NCBI GenBank assembly: GCA_944392765.1
Contig: CALXXU010000017.1
Span: 1-40,348 of the forward strand
Source: an uncultured Anaerobiospirillum sp.
GTDB taxonomy: Bacteria; Pseudomonadota; Gammaproteobacteria; Enterobacterales; Succinivibrionaceae
Length of the DNA stretch: 40,348 nucleotides
Direction: 5' to 3'
Shown: piece after piece, positions 8,767-17,483 of the stretch
Position numbering within the stretch: the stretch's first letter is position 1
Layout of the letters: every line of letters starts with the position of its first letter
The notes under the pieces: generated by a model
The model's input: the letters and a program-made list of their open reading frames with translations, nothing else
Databases searched by the model: none
Told to the model about the DNA's origin: nothing
Program-made: the position numbers and the translations under genes

Positions 8767-8775
8767 TGCTACAAT
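8767..8775 (+). promoter_or_regulatory. candidate mdh promoter, extended -10
   Basis: TGCTACAAT forms an extended -10 box (TG, one base, TACAAT at 8770-8775). A weak TTGCCC (8745-8750) lies 19 bases upstream. The predicted leader is about 170 bases long. Confidence 0.5.
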
Positions 8776-8954
8776 GCGGCCATCATAGGTTATTTTAGAG
8801 TCCGACCTGAGCTGATATTTGGTGTAATCAGGCTTGCCTCGGCAAGTGCGATTGCGATAGGCACTTAAAGTCAGTGAGGGGTGCTCACAAAGTAGGGAGT
8901 GACTTAGGTTGCGCCGTGCTTTGTGTGTGGGCTGTACGCATGAGGATATATTTT

Positions 8955-9914
8955 ATGAAGGTTGCAGTTTTAGGTGCAGCAGGTGGTATTGGCCAGCCAT
9001 TATCTTTAATCTTAAAGACTCACTTACCAGCTGGCTCGAGCCTCTCTCTTTATGACGTGGCTCAATTCACCCCTGGTGTTGCCAAGGACTTAAGCCACAT
9101 CCCAACTGATGTATGCGTAGACGGCTTCACTGGTGACGACCTGACTAAGGCTTTAGAAGGCGCTGATGTCGTTGTTATCCCAGCAGGTGTTGCTCGTAAG
9201 CCAGGCATGACCCGTGATGACTTATTCAATATCAACGCTGGCATCATCGCTAACTTAGTCAAGAACTGCGCTAAGACCTGCCCTAAGGCCTGCATCTGCA
9301 TCATCACCAACCCTGTTAACTCCACTGTACCTATCGCAGCTGAAGTTTTAAAGGCTGAGGGTGTTTACGATCCACACCGTCTGTTCGGCGTATCGGCTTT
9401 AGACGTACTGCGCTCTGAGACCTTCTTAGGCGAGGAGTTAGGTCTGTCCAAGGCTTACATGCAGGTTCCTGTCATCGGCGGCCACTCGGGCACCACCATC
9501 CTGCCATTACTGTCCAAGGTTGTTGGCTCTGAGGTTATCTCCGCTGAGCGCATTGAGCAGTTAACCAAGCGCATCCAAGAGGCTGGCACTGAGGTTGTTG
9601 AGGCTAAGGCCGGTGCTGGTAGCGCCACCTTATCGATGGCTGCTGCTGGTGCACGTTTTGCCCTCAAGGTACTGCGTGGCTTAATGGGCGAGCCTGGTGT
9701 AACCGAGTACGGTTATGTCGAGGGCGGCTCCAAGTATGGTCAGTTCTTTGCTCAGCGCCTCGAGTTTGGTACCGAGGGTTGGAAGCGCACCATCGACTTT
9801 GGCCCAATCTCCGCTTACGAGCAGAAGTGCTTAGACGAGCTGCAATCCGTTCTTGCTGGTAACATCAAGAAGGGTGTTGAGTTCGGCCAGAAGTGGGTAG
9901 CCGAGAACAAGTAA
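8955..9914 (+). CDS. mdh: NAD-dependent malate dehydrogenase
   Basis: Mdh oxidises malate to oxaloacetate with NAD+, or works in reverse in the reductive branch that leads to succinate in fermenting bacteria. The 319 residues match the gammaproteobacterial enzyme from the start ([13 protein letters not shown], the NAD-binding glycine loop). Substrate arginines Arg81, Arg87 (RKPGMTR) and Arg153, plus the catalytic pair Asp150/His177 (GGHSGTT), are at the E. coli positions. The frame is open further upstream, but ATG 8955 with GAGGAT seven bases before it gives the family N-terminus. Codon use is more biased than in neighbours (CTG/TTA Leu, GCT Ala), as expected for a highly expressed gene. A strong terminator follows. 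Confidence 0.98.
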   Translation: MKVAVLGAAGGIGQPLSLILKTHLPAGSSLSLYDVAQFTPGVAKDLSHIPTDVCVDGFTGDDLTKALEGADVVVIPAGVARKPGMTRDDLFNINAGIIANLVKNCAKTCPKACICIITNPVNSTVPIAAEVLKAEGVYDPHRLFGVSALDVLRSETFLGEELGLSKAYMQVPVIGGHSGTTILPLLSKVVGSEVISAERIEQLTKRIQEAGTEVVEAKAGAGSATLSMAAAGARFALKVLRGLMGEPGVTEYGYVEGGSKYGQFFAQRLEFGTEGWKRTIDFGPISAYEQKCLDELQSVLAGNIKKGVEFGQKWVAENK

Positions 9915-9978
9915 GGCTAAGGATAAGACCTAAGTCTTATGGCGCCACGCGTTGACGATTAAGTCCGCGTGCTAAAAG

Positions 9979-10023
9979 GGGCTTGTGAGTACGACCAGAA
10001 GGTACGACTGACAAGCCCTTTTT
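9979..10023 (+). terminator. terminator after mdh
   Basis: Stem GGGCTTGT/ACAAGCCC (9979-9986 with 10011-10018), flanked by AAAA and TTTTT, encloses a second small hairpin with GTAC arms. Confidence 0.8.
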
Positions 10024-10268
10024 CTTAGCCCAGACCGCACCGCCTGGTGCCTCTCCTATGCCCCGCCCGGCCAGGCGGGACGCTGGGGGTGTCATGCAGC
10101 GGCAGCAAGGGGCAGTGGCTTGCCGCCTAATGGGCATAAATTGTGCTTAAAAATGCCATTTAGTGGGTGTTTTGTTTCCATTGAGCGCCCCAACTAGGTA
10201 AGTTCTCAGTACTAGTTGGAGCTTCGTTCACTCAGGAGGCGGCAGAGCCAGCGCAGCTGGAGGGCCGT

Positions 10269-11015
10269 TTGAGCATCATGTATCGATTGTTATCTTTAGC
10301 CTTAGCCGTGGTGCTGGGCGCTACTGTCAGCACTGCTTTTAACAGTGCTCAGGCTGCCGTGTCCTCAACCTATGACAAGGTAACCGATGCCCAAGCCTTA
10401 GCGGCACGCAAGGCGATCGAGAGCTCCTTGGAGCGTTATGCTGAGGACAATACCTCAGTTAACGTGTACACCGTGGACGAGCTCAACACCTATGTGGAGA
10501 ATCGCATTCACCTTAAGATCATCCATGATCGCGATAAGTGCCAGTTCACGCCTGATATCGAAGATCGTGCCCGTATCGTGGGCATGCCGGCCTTTGAGTT
10601 TGCCTGGGGCGATATGTTGATCAAGGGCGTATGCGTCAAGCAAGACACTGAGCTGGGCCTTGATTACTTAAAAAAGGCAGTCGATCACGCCTATGCTCCG
10701 GCTATGATGCAGCTGGCCGATTTCTATGAGCGCGGCTACTTAGTGCCACAGAACAAGGACACGGCCATTTCCTTAATGCGCGCCGCCGCTGCGATCGGTT
10801 CGCCTAATGCCCGCCTTGAGTGGGCCAATATGTTGGTACGCGGCCTAGGTGCTCCGGCCTACTATGAAGAGGCCTTAAGCTGGCTTTATCACTCGCTCTA
10901 CCTCAATCAAGATGACATCTTAAAGAGCCAGTATCTGCAAAATGAAATGAAAAAGATGATGCCGCCTAACATCGTGGCCCGTGCCATGAGTAATGGCTAC
11001 TATGACCTGCGCTAA
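10269..11015 (+). CDS. secreted Sel1-repeat (TPR-like) protein
   Basis: A 248-residue exported protein. The N-terminus is a Sec signal peptide (MYRLLSLALAVVLGA, cleavage likely after SAQAA near residue 30). From about residue 115 there are three Sel1-like repeats of roughly 36 residues, with recognisable phrases DYLKKAVDHAYAPAMMQLAD, DTAISLMRAAAAIGSPNARL and YEEALSWLYHSL. Sel1 repeats are TPR-like helical hairpins that mediate protein-protein contacts; no catalytic domain is seen, so the partner and role are unknown. GGAGG (10259-10263) is five bases before TTG 10269, favouring that start; ATG 10278 is an alternative. The gene stands alone: a terminator lies before it (after mdh) and another directly after it. 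Confidence 0.85.
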   Translation: MSIMYRLLSLALAVVLGATVSTAFNSAQAAVSSTYDKVTDAQALAARKAIESSLERYAEDNTSVNVYTVDELNTYVENRIHLKIIHDRDKCQFTPDIEDRARIVGMPAFEFAWGDMLIKGVCVKQDTELGLDYLKKAVDHAYAPAMMQLADFYERGYLVPQNKDTAISLMRAAAAIGSPNARLEWANMLVRGLGAPAYYEEALSWLYHSLYLNQDDILKSQYLQNEMKKMMPPNIVARAMSNGYYDLR

Positions 11016-11024
11016 TCTAACCAG

Positions 11025-11047
11025 TCCCGGCTCAGCCGGGATTTTTT
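11025..11047 (+). terminator. terminator after the Sel1-repeat gene
   Basis: Stem TCCCGGC/GCCGGGA with a TCA loop is followed by six T. Confidence 0.85.
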
Positions 11048-11106
11048 GTATGTGCTGGGCCTCCTTGGGGCGCCCCCGGCGCACAAACCAAGCGTGCCCA
11101 GCCAGC

Positions 11107-11345
11107 AGCGCCAGGCCGCAAGTGTTAGGCTTAAGCGCTAGGCCACCAGCGCTAAGCCGCAAGTGTTAGGCTTAAGCGCTAGACCACCAGCGCTAAGCCA
11201 CCAGTGTTAGGCTTAAGCGCTAGACCACCAGCGCCAGGCCACCAGTGTTAGGCTTAAGCGCTAGGCCACCAGCGCCAGGCCGCAAGTGTTAGGCTTAAGC
11301 GCTAGGCCACCAGCGCCAGGCCACTAGGCGCTTAAGCCGTAGGGC
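11107..11345. repeat. 41-bp tandem repeat array (5 copies plus a degenerate end)
   Basis: Five copies in strict 41-bp register (11107-11311) differ from one another at only a few positions. Each carries the core AGTGTTAGGCTTAAGCGCTAG, containing the palindromes GCTTAAGC and AGCGCT. A sixth, degenerate copy (11312 to about 11345) holds an inverted GGCGCTTAAGCC. The array lies between a terminator and the ffh promoter. There are no spacers and no reading frame, so it is not a CRISPR array. It could be a variable-number repeat or a protein-binding array. Confidence 0.9.
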
Positions 11346-11429
11346 CGCCTCCAGTGCGCCATCCACAGGCAAACGGCCTGCACGTTTTGAGCTTGCGGCG
11401 GTTACCAGCGGCCGAGTTTAGCGGTCGTG

Positions 11430-11435
11430 TATAAT
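11430..11435 (+). promoter_or_regulatory. candidate ffh -10 box
   Basis: A perfect TATAAT sits 61 bases before the ffh start. No good -35 box is seen at the expected distance. Confidence 0.4.
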
Positions 11436-11496
11436 GGGGTTTTAGGTTGTGGGGCTAGGCCTACCGCTTGCCCTGGAAGTAGGAACGAGACCCTCG

Positions 11497-12891
11497 ATGT
11501 TTGAGAATTTAAGCGAAAGATTAAATCGTACCCTGAAGAATATTTCAGGTCAGGGTCGAATTACCGAGGATAACATCAAGGACACGCTGCGCGAGGTGCG
11601 CACGGCCCTGTTAGAAGCTGATGTTGCCTTAAGTGTCGTTAAAGACTTTACCACCAAGGTCAAAGAGCAAGCCTTAGGTACGATCGTCAGCACCAGCCTG
11701 ACCCCAGGCCAAGAGTTTATCCGCATCGTCCACGACCAATTGGTCGAGACCATGGGCGCGCAAAACGCGGCATTAAATGTGGCCCACCAGCCACCAGCCG
11801 TGATCTTGCTGGCCGGTCTGCAAGGTGCTGGTAAGACCACTTCGGCTGCCAAGCTCGGCCTCTATATTAAGGAGCGCCTCAAGAAGTCGGTCTTAATGTG
11901 CTCGGTTGATACCTACCGCCCAGCGGCAATTGAGCAGTTACACACCTTAGGTCGTGAAACGGGGATCCCGACCTTCCCATCGGATCCTAAGAGCACGCCC
12001 CTTGAGATCGCGCGCGCTGCCTTAGATGATGCGAAAAAGCACTTTACTGATGTGCTCATCATCGATACCGCCGGTCGTTTAGCGGTCGACGAGGCCATGA
12101 TGCAAGAGGTCAAGCAACTCCACGAGCTGTTAGACCCGACCGAGACCATGTTCGTGGTCGACGCCATGACCGGTCAAGATGCGGCCAATACCGCCAAGGC
12201 CTTTGCCGATGCTCTGCCGTTAACCGGCGTGATCTTAACCAAGGCCGATGGTGACGCCCGTGGTGGTGCCGCCTTATCGGTTCGTCAGATCACCGGCCAG
12301 CCGATCAAGTTCATCGGTATGGGCGAAAAGATCGAGGTCTTAGAGCCGTTCCATCCGGATCGTATCGCCTCGCGTATCTTAGGCATGGGTGATGTCCTCA
12401 CCTTAGTTGAGGAGCTCCAGCGTAAGACCGATGCCCAAAAGGCTGAGAAGTTTGCTCAGAAGATCAAGAAGGGTGAGACCTTTACCTTAGAGGACTTCTT
12501 AGAGCAGATGCGCGAGATGAAGAAGATGGGCGGCATGGCGGGCCTGCTCGACAAGCTTCCAGGCGGTGCGCAGCTGCTGGCGCAGGTCAACACCAAGGCC
12601 GGTGATAAGAAGATGGCCCATGTCGAGGCGATCATCTTGGCCATGACCCCTAAGGAGCGTCGCAATCCAGAAATCATCAAGGCCACGCGCAAGAAGCGTA
12701 TTGCTGCCGGTGCTGGTGTCTCGGTCACCGAGATCAATCAGATGCTCAACCAATTTGGCATGATGCAGAAGATGATGAAGAAGGTGGGCAAGAAGGGCGG
12801 CATGCGCGGCATGATGAACGCGATGCGCGCGATCCCGGCGATGCGCGGCATGATGAATGGCGCTGGTATGGGCGGCATGATGCGCAAGTAA
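11497..12891 (+). CDS. ffh: signal recognition particle protein Ffh
   Basis: Ffh is the SRP54 GTPase that, with 4.5S RNA, delivers nascent inner-membrane proteins to FtsY. The 464-residue protein has the N domain (1-95), the G domain with GLQGAGKT (107-114), DTYRPAA, DTAGRL and TKADGDARGG, and a methionine-rich M domain that binds signal peptides and RNA (MREMKKMGGMAGLLDKLPGG onwards). The C-terminus is strikingly rich in Met-Gly repeats (GMRGMMNAMRAIPAMRGMMNG). ATG 11497 gives the universal MFENLSERL start; the frame is open 16 codons further upstream but that part is not conserved. ffh directly before rpsP-rimM-trmD-rplS is the common gammaproteobacterial order. Here a 530-base gap and a separate promoter intervene. 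Confidence 0.98.
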   Translation: MFENLSERLNRTLKNISGQGRITEDNIKDTLREVRTALLEADVALSVVKDFTTKVKEQALGTIVSTSLTPGQEFIRIVHDQLVETMGAQNAALNVAHQPPAVILLAGLQGAGKTTSAAKLGLYIKERLKKSVLMCSVDTYRPAAIEQLHTLGRETGIPTFPSDPKSTPLEIARAALDDAKKHFTDVLIIDTAGRLAVDEAMMQEVKQLHELLDPTETMFVVDAMTGQDAANTAKAFADALPLTGVILTKADGDARGGAALSVRQITGQPIKFIGMGEKIEVLEPFHPDRIASRILGMGDVLTLVEELQRKTDAQKAEKFAQKIKKGETFTLEDFLEQMREMKKMGGMAGLLDKLPGGAQLLAQVNTKAGDKKMAHVEAIILAMTPKERRNPEIIKATRKKRIAAGAGVSVTEINQMLNQFGMMQKMMKKVGKKGGMRGMMNAMRAIPAMRGMMNGAGMGGMMRK

Positions 12892-13423
12892 GCACGCGCC
12901 ATAACACCACGCAACCAAGGCGGGAGTAGGGCTAAGCCAGAAGCGGCTAAGTCGTGCTCGCGCCTTGTGTGTTTTTAGGCTAGCACCAAGAGGCTCAGGC
13001 AAGGTAAAAAGAAAAAGCTAGAGCAGCGGCGTGCTTATGGTCTTAACTTCGGGGCGCGTCTTAATAGCAGGGGGCAACTGAGGGAAGCGCTCATCTGAGA
13101 TAAGCGCTCATCTGAGATAAGCGTAGAGGGCGTGGCTGAGAGCAAGGTTCGATTGAGAAAAGGACAAAGAGGGAAGAGCTCGACTGAGGAAAGGGTTCGA
13201 CTGAGCCGGAGGCGGGACTTGCGCTCAGGCAAGTTATCTTCCAAAGCGTACCACATGAGATCGGTACTTGGCTAGCCTCACGGGGCAAAAAATGCGCCCT
13301 GCGTCTTGCTTTTTTTCAAGAAAGCTGTAAAATCGCCTGTCTGTATTGATATCTTAGTTGATGTGCGTGAGGGCTTGGGCTGGACGCACCTCTCAGCTAC
13401 CAATGAAATAGGTAATAAACGAA
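12892..13423. other. non-coding spacer between ffh and rpsP with short repeats
   Basis: No gene is supported in this 532-base gap. It holds a 17-bp tandem duplication (13085-13101 and 13102-13118, with a partial third), several loose TTCGAYTGAG copies (about 13147-13206), and the rpsP promoter. The predicted rpsP leader is about 90 bases. Confidence 0.7.
13306..13333 (+). promoter_or_regulatory. promoter of the rpsP operon
   Basis: TTGCTT (13306-13311), a 16-base spacer and TAAAAT (13328-13333). The same -35 sequence and spacing occur at the tRNA-Gly promoter in this window, which supports it. Confidence 0.6.
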
Positions 13424-13792
13424 ATGGTAGTCATACGTTTACGTCGTGCTGGCGCTAAGAAGCGTCCTTTCTATCATGTTGTAGTTGCTGATTCCCGTTT
13501 TGCAGCAACTGGCCGCTTCATTGAGGAAGTTGGCTTCTTCAACCCTATCGCTCGTGGTAAGGAAGTTCGCCTGAACTTAAACCTTGAGCGCGTAAACTAC
13601 TGGAAGAGCGTTGGCGCACAGCCATCCGAGCGCGTTGAGCGTCTGATCAAGGATCAGGAGATGGGCGCTGAGGCTGTTGCCGCTTACAAGGCTGCTAAGT
13701 ACGAGAAGGCTGTTGCTGCTCGTAAGGCTAAGGCTGAGGCCGAGGCTGCTGCCGCTGCTGCACAAGACGGCGCTGAAGCCGCTCAAGCTTAA
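13424..13792 (+). CDS. rpsP: 30S ribosomal protein S16
   Basis: S16 is an assembly protein of the 30S subunit. Residues 1-82 match the family closely ([25 protein letters not shown], then [11 protein letters not shown]). The protein is 122 residues against 82 in E. coli. The extra 40 are an Ala/Lys/Glu-rich helical tail ([20 protein letters not shown] and on), which would project from the ribosome surface. It is first gene of the rpsP-rimM-trmD-rplS operon, with a TTGCTT/TAAAAT promoter upstream. Codon use is strongly biased, as for other ribosomal proteins. Only a weak AGGT lies before the start. Confidence 0.98.
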   Translation: MVVIRLRRAGAKKRPFYHVVVADSRFAATGRFIEEVGFFNPIARGKEVRLNLNLERVNYWKSVGAQPSERVERLIKDQEMGAEAVAAYKAAKYEKAVAARKAKAEAEAAAAAAQDGAEAAQA

Positions 13793-13808
13793 TAAGCTCC
13801 GCTAGCTT

Positions 13809-14342
13809 ATGGCTGATGATGCACCACGCTCCATGGGTAGACTGGGTTCTACTTATGGGTTAAAGGGCTTTTTAAAAGTTCAGTCCTTTACCGAGCAACC
13901 TGAAAACCTCTTTTCGTACGCCCCTTGGTACTTAAAACGCCGAGGTCAAGATTGGCGTGAGGTTGAAGTTGAAGCTTGGAAGCCGCATGGTGACGGCTTT
14001 ATCGTTAAGCTCAAGGCGATCGATGTCAAAGAAGAGGCAGCTCTTCTTACCGGCATGGATATCGGGATCAAGCGCTCAAGCTTGCCCGCACTATCAGGCG
14101 ATGAGATCTATTTAGTGGATCTGGAAGGATGCACGGTCTTAGGCCTTGGTGGTGTTAACCTCGGTGTTGTATCGAGGGTTATGGATCAAGGAGCTGCTCC
14201 CATTATGGTGGTATCTCCCTCTGACCAACCTAAGGGTGGACCTCGTGAGGAGAGGCTCATTCCTTATGTGAGAGGCCCAATTGTCAGCAAGGTTGACCTT
14301 GAAGCAAAGACAATTTGGGTTGAGTGGGGCGAAGATTACTAA
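13809..14342 (+). CDS. rimM: ribosome maturation factor RimM
   Basis: RimM binds S19 and helps mature the 3' head domain of 16S rRNA. The 177 residues show the N-terminal beta-barrel (GRLGSTYGLKGFLKVQSFTE) and the C-terminal PRC-barrel (YLVDLEGCTVL, LIPYVRGPIVSKVDLEAKTI, ending in WVEWGEDY). It starts 16 bases after rpsP. No clear Shine-Dalgarno is seen; instead a small inverted repeat AAGCTCCGCTAGCTT (13794-13808) sits right at the start, so expression may depend on coupling to rpsP. Confidence 0.95.
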   Translation: MADDAPRSMGRLGSTYGLKGFLKVQSFTEQPENLFSYAPWYLKRRGQDWREVEVEAWKPHGDGFIVKLKAIDVKEEAALLTGMDIGIKRSSLPALSGDEIYLVDLEGCTVLGLGGVNLGVVSRVMDQGAAPIMVVSPSDQPKGGPREERLIPYVRGPIVSKVDLEAKTIWVEWGEDY

Positions 14343-14355
14343 GCCGTCCGTGCAC

Positions 14356-14429
14356 AGGAACTAAGTTCTCAACAGCAAATCAGCTGGGAGGAACCTAAGT
14401 TCTGTCAACAGGAACTGAGTTTAGCTCAG
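14356..14429 (+). promoter_or_regulatory. repeated palindromic leader before trmD
   Basis: Three related elements lie in the 95-base rimM-trmD gap: AGGAACTAAGTTCT (14356-14369), GGAACCTAAGTTCT (14390-14403) and AGGAACTGAGTTT (14410-14422). The first is an almost perfect palindrome (GAACTAAGTTC). The last overlaps a CTGAG/CTCAG hairpin (14415-14429) that ends 8 bases before the trmD ATG, where no Shine-Dalgarno is visible. This could be a binding or structural element that lowers trmD translation. Confidence 0.45.
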
Positions 14430-14437
14430 ACAGATTT

Positions 14438-15211
14438 ATGTGGTTTGGTGTTATTTCGCTCTTCCCTGAGATGTTTTCGGCGCTGACCAACTCCGGGGTA
14501 ACGTCGCGTGCGGTCAAGAATGGCTTGATTGAAATCGAGCTGTGGAACCCGCGCAATTTTACCCACGACAAGTACCAGACGGTCGATGACAAGCCCTACG
14601 GGGGCGGCCCTGGTATGTTGATGAAGGTTCAGCCGCTGCGTGATGCCATTACGGCGGCACGACAAAAAGCACCTGAGGGAACCAAAGTCGTTTATATGTC
14701 TCCGCAAGGAGAGCGTCTTAGCCACTCACTGGTCACGCGATTCCATGACTGGGGTTCGTTAATCCTGATAGCCGGGCGCTATGAGGGTATCGATGAGCGT
14801 ATCCTTCAGAGAGAAGTCGATCTGGAGGTTTCAATCGGTGACTACGTGCTCTCAGGTGGCGAAATACCTGCAATGTGTGTCATCGATGCAGTATCGCGGA
14901 TGGTTCCGGGCGTGCTCGGAAATATTCGCAGTGCGCAAGAGGATTCCTTTGCCGATGGGTTACTGCACTTTCCGCAGTACACCAGGCCTGAAGAGATTGA
15001 AGGTCTGAGCGTACCGCAGATCTTAATGAGCGGTAATCACCAAAAGATCCGGCGTTGGCGACTGCAGCAGGCATTAGCTAGAACCTATGAGCGACGTCCT
15101 GATTTATTGCAGTCAAGGTTACTAAATCGCGAAGAGCAAGAGCTCTTGCGTGAATACCTTGAGCTCAAGGCACAGGGGCAAGTCAAAGACCCCAGTGACC
15201 TTATAGGCTAG
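14438..15211 (+). CDS. trmD: tRNA (guanine-N1-)-methyltransferase TrmD
   Basis: TrmD methylates G37 next to the anticodon using S-adenosylmethionine and prevents +1 frameshifting. The 257-residue protein has the SPOUT trefoil-knot motifs: [35 protein letters not shown], and the catalytic-Asp segment [17 protein letters not shown]. The C-terminal helical domain ([19 protein letters not shown]) is complete. ATG 14438 gives the standard [13 protein letters not shown]. No Shine-Dalgarno is visible; the start follows a short hairpin. In E. coli, trmD is translated far less than the flanking ribosomal genes, and the leader repeats here may serve the same purpose (inference). Confidence 0.98.
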   Translation: MWFGVISLFPEMFSALTNSGVTSRAVKNGLIEIELWNPRNFTHDKYQTVDDKPYGGGPGMLMKVQPLRDAITAARQKAPEGTKVVYMSPQGERLSHSLVTRFHDWGSLILIAGRYEGIDERILQREVDLEVSIGDYVLSGGEIPAMCVIDAVSRMVPGVLGNIRSAQEDSFADGLLHFPQYTRPEEIEGLSVPQILMSGNHQKIRRWRLQQALARTYERRPDLLQSRLLNREEQELLREYLELKAQGQVKDPSDLIG

Positions 15212-15298
15212 AAGGGCACAGCTAAAGCGGGAATTGCAAGCCGCAGCCATCTAGCATGAGTCAAGGTACGAACAGATTTTATTTAGGGTAGGTACAAC

Positions 15299-15649
15299 AT
15301 GGCTAGCCATCCAATTATTGACCAGCTCGAGAAAGAGCAACTCCGTCAAGACATTCCACAGTTCAACCCAGGCGACACCGTTCGCGTTGAGGTTCGTGTT
15401 GTTGAAGGCGACAAGTCCCGTTTACAGGCTTTCGAGGGCAACGTTATTGCCAAGCGTAACCGTGGCTTAAACTCTTCCTTCACCGTTCGCAAGATTTCCT
15501 CGGGCGAGGGTGTTGAGCGTGTATTCCAGACCCACTCGCCACTGATCGCTTCGATCAAGGTTACCCGTCGTGGTGACGTACGTCGCGCTAAGCTCTACTA
15601 CTTACGCAACCGTACTGGTAAGGCTGCTCGCATCCGCGAGAAGGTCTAA
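15299..15649 (+). CDS. rplS: 50S ribosomal protein L19
   Basis: L19 sits at the 30S-50S interface. The 116-residue protein is family length and matches throughout ([36 protein letters not shown], ending in [12 protein letters not shown]). AGGT lies five bases before the ATG. It is the last gene of the rpsP operon, 87 bases after trmD, followed by several hairpins and a strong terminator. Confidence 0.98.
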   Translation: MASHPIIDQLEKEQLRQDIPQFNPGDTVRVEVRVVEGDKSRLQAFEGNVIAKRNRGLNSSFTVRKISSGEGVERVFQTHSPLIASIKVTRRGDVRRAKLYYLRNRTGKAARIREKV

Positions 15650-15716
15650 AGATCGTCTGATCTTAAGATCTAGGCGTGTAATATTCGTGGTGAGCACGAC
15701 CACCACCTGACACGCT

Positions 15717-15780
15717 GCCGCCTGCAGATAGGCGGCCCATTTGACAAAGCCTCAAATCTTAAGCAAGATTTGGGGTTTTT
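15717..15780 (+). terminator. hairpins and terminator closing the rpsP operon
   Basis: GCCGCCT/AGGCGGC (15717-15736) is followed by an 11-bp stem (15750-15760 with 15765-15775) and TTTTT. Directly after the rplS stop there is also AAGATC/GATCTT. The rest of the 15650-15975 gap shows nothing recognisable. Confidence 0.85.
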
Positions 15781-15975
15781 GTGTATGTGGATCTGTGAAA
15801 AAAAAAATCTCGTGAGTTGGTCGCCTGCGCGCGGGCAAGCTGCCCTCTTTCCATGAGCCGCAGCCTCATCCTTAGTGCTGCGCTCATAACGCCAAAGCGC
15901 ATATAGACGAGCTGCAGCTAAGGCCAAACCATTGAGACGAGCACAGGGCCATCGACTCTTTGGCTGAGAAATCGT

Positions 15976-17373
15976 ATGGAATCAGTATTAGAAAACAACG
16001 CCGCACAGAGCGCTGTTCCAAGTTCCACCGAGCCACTACCTGATCTGGTGGCGCAGCATTTAGCTAAGTTGCAGGATATTGCGACCAAATGTGACCGTGA
16101 GAACCAGCTGGAGCTTATCGCCTGCACGCCGGTGACCTTACAAGAAGAAGGCAACTTAATTTGCGCTTACTGCTGGGAGCAGGATAAATGTGATGGTTTC
16201 GAGCGTGATTACGCTCCGGACGAAATCTTTGACACCCCAGCAGCAGCCCAAACCAAGCTAAACCAGGTGCAAGCAGAGGAAAATAGGGATCACGCCAACG
16301 TTTTCGACTTTTGTTCTGAACTGAAATTGCTTTCTGAGCAAGACCGGGCTAAACTCGCCAAATTTATTAACAAATATCACTCTAAGAGAGTGATAGCTCA
16401 ATTCGATTATGGGGTGAACGTCCATTGCCCGTCTTGCAAGGGTAAAGGTATCCAAAAATGTCCTGATTGCAAGGGCGCGGGCGTCATTAAATGCCCTAAC
16501 TGCAATGGGCGCGGCAAGGTAACTAAGACCCGCACCGAGAATTACACCAAGCGCACCTACAGCAAGGCGCAACACAAGACTTTGAGCCGTGATATTAGTC
16601 GGCAGGTGAAATACCAAGTTGACTGCGACAAGTGCCGAGGCTCGGGTAAAATCAAGTGCAACACCTGTCATGGAGAAGGTTTGGTCAAATGCCGTAGTTG
16701 CTCAGGTTCTGGATTAGTAAAGCAATCGGTTGTGCTAAAACTCAATGCCAGTCTGAAATTTGGTTTAGGACAATCGTCTGCAGTGGGCTATGATTTTGCT
16801 AAGTTGCAAAAAGTGCTTAATAACGCAGGATTGAAAAAAGTACGTGACCTGGCGCAGCTGAAGCTTGACTTCGACGCAAGTCACTTTGACCAAGAGCAAT
16901 GCCTGATTCCGTATAACATGAGCGCTGACTTGTTGCTGATTGAGTATCGCTGCTCCGGCCAAAACTTTGTTGATGTCGTAATGGCAGGCGATGGTACGGT
17001 GGTGCAAGCTGCTCCTTTTGTTGATGCAGTTTTCGCCTCATACGTAGCACTGCTTGAGGAGGCGGCTGCTCGTAAATTTGCGAATGTCACCACGCTGATA
17101 GATAAGCTCAAGAGTAGTGACCTGATCGGTGCGTGCTTGCAGGCAAAGCTGAACCACAGTGCCGATGAATCAAGTGCTATCTTGAAAAATGGTACCGAGG
17201 ATCATATCAGCTCGGATCTTAGAAAAAAGATCAATAGTCTGTTCCAAGATTGGCAAGAGCTTGATGAGCGGCGCTTGCGCTTAAAACGCAATCTGAAGAT
17301 AGGCGCGGGCGCACTGTTAGTCATTGCGGCTGCCGGTGCTTTTGCTTGGCTCAAGCTCAGTGGGCAGCTATAA
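15976..17373 (+). CDS. membrane-anchored protein with two DnaJ-type zinc-finger triplets
   Basis: A 465-residue protein with no J domain. Six CxxCxGxG motifs fall in two triplets: Cys151, Cys162, Cys173 and Cys217, Cys228, Cys239, each spaced exactly 11 residues. DnaJ itself has four such motifs binding two zinc ions. The segment between the triplets (181-216) is basic (KTRTENYTKRTYSKAQHK). A further CAYCWEQDKC cluster lies at 63-72. Residues 255-430 form an unrecognised domain. The C-terminus ends in a single membrane helix (GAGALLVIAAAGAFAWLKL), predicting tail anchoring with the zinc region in the cytoplasm. CxxCxGxG modules bind unfolded protein or thiol substrates in DnaJ; here the function is unknown. 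It converges on the restriction-modification gene at 17484. Confidence 0.8.
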   Translation: MESVLENNAAQSAVPSSTEPLPDLVAQHLAKLQDIATKCDRENQLELIACTPVTLQEEGNLICAYCWEQDKCDGFERDYAPDEIFDTPAAAQTKLNQVQAEENRDHANVFDFCSELKLLSEQDRAKLAKFINKYHSKRVIAQFDYGVNVHCPSCKGKGIQKCPDCKGAGVIKCPNCNGRGKVTKTRTENYTKRTYSKAQHKTLSRDISRQVKYQVDCDKCRGSGKIKCNTCHGEGLVKCRSCSGSGLVKQSVVLKLNASLKFGLGQSSAVGYDFAKLQKVLNNAGLKKVRDLAQLKLDFDASHFDQEQCLIPYNMSADLLLIEYRCSGQNFVDVVMAGDGTVVQAAPFVDAVFASYVALLEEAAARKFANVTTLIDKLKSSDLIGACLQAKLNHSADESSAILKNGTEDHISSDLRKKINSLFQDWQELDERRLRLKRNLKIGAGALLVIAAAGAFAWLKLSGQL

Positions 17374-17415
17374 GACCTCCAAGACAGATGAGGCTTGCGT
17401 GGGGACAATGTTGGG

Positions 17416-17464
17416 CCTCACGTGAGCGTGAGGTTAGCGCGGCTACCGGTTCTGGGGCCGCGCT
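17416..17464. terminator. paired hairpins between two convergent genes
   Basis: CCTCACG/CGTGAGG (loop TGAG, 17416-17433) and AGCGCGGC/GCCGCGCT (17436-17443 with 17457-17464) lie in the 110-base gap between convergent stops. They could terminate from either side, although T-runs are weak. Confidence 0.45.
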
Positions 17465-17483
17465 TTGAGTCTTAGCGCTAGAC

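Noticed and set aside
11107-11345. Possible CRISPR array
   Set aside because: The repeats are directly adjacent with no unique spacers, and no cas genes are present.
12499-13002. 167-residue His-rich open frame on the minus strand
   Set aside because: It is the shadow of the Met-rich M domain of ffh (ATG reads as CAT); low-complexity with no family resemblance.
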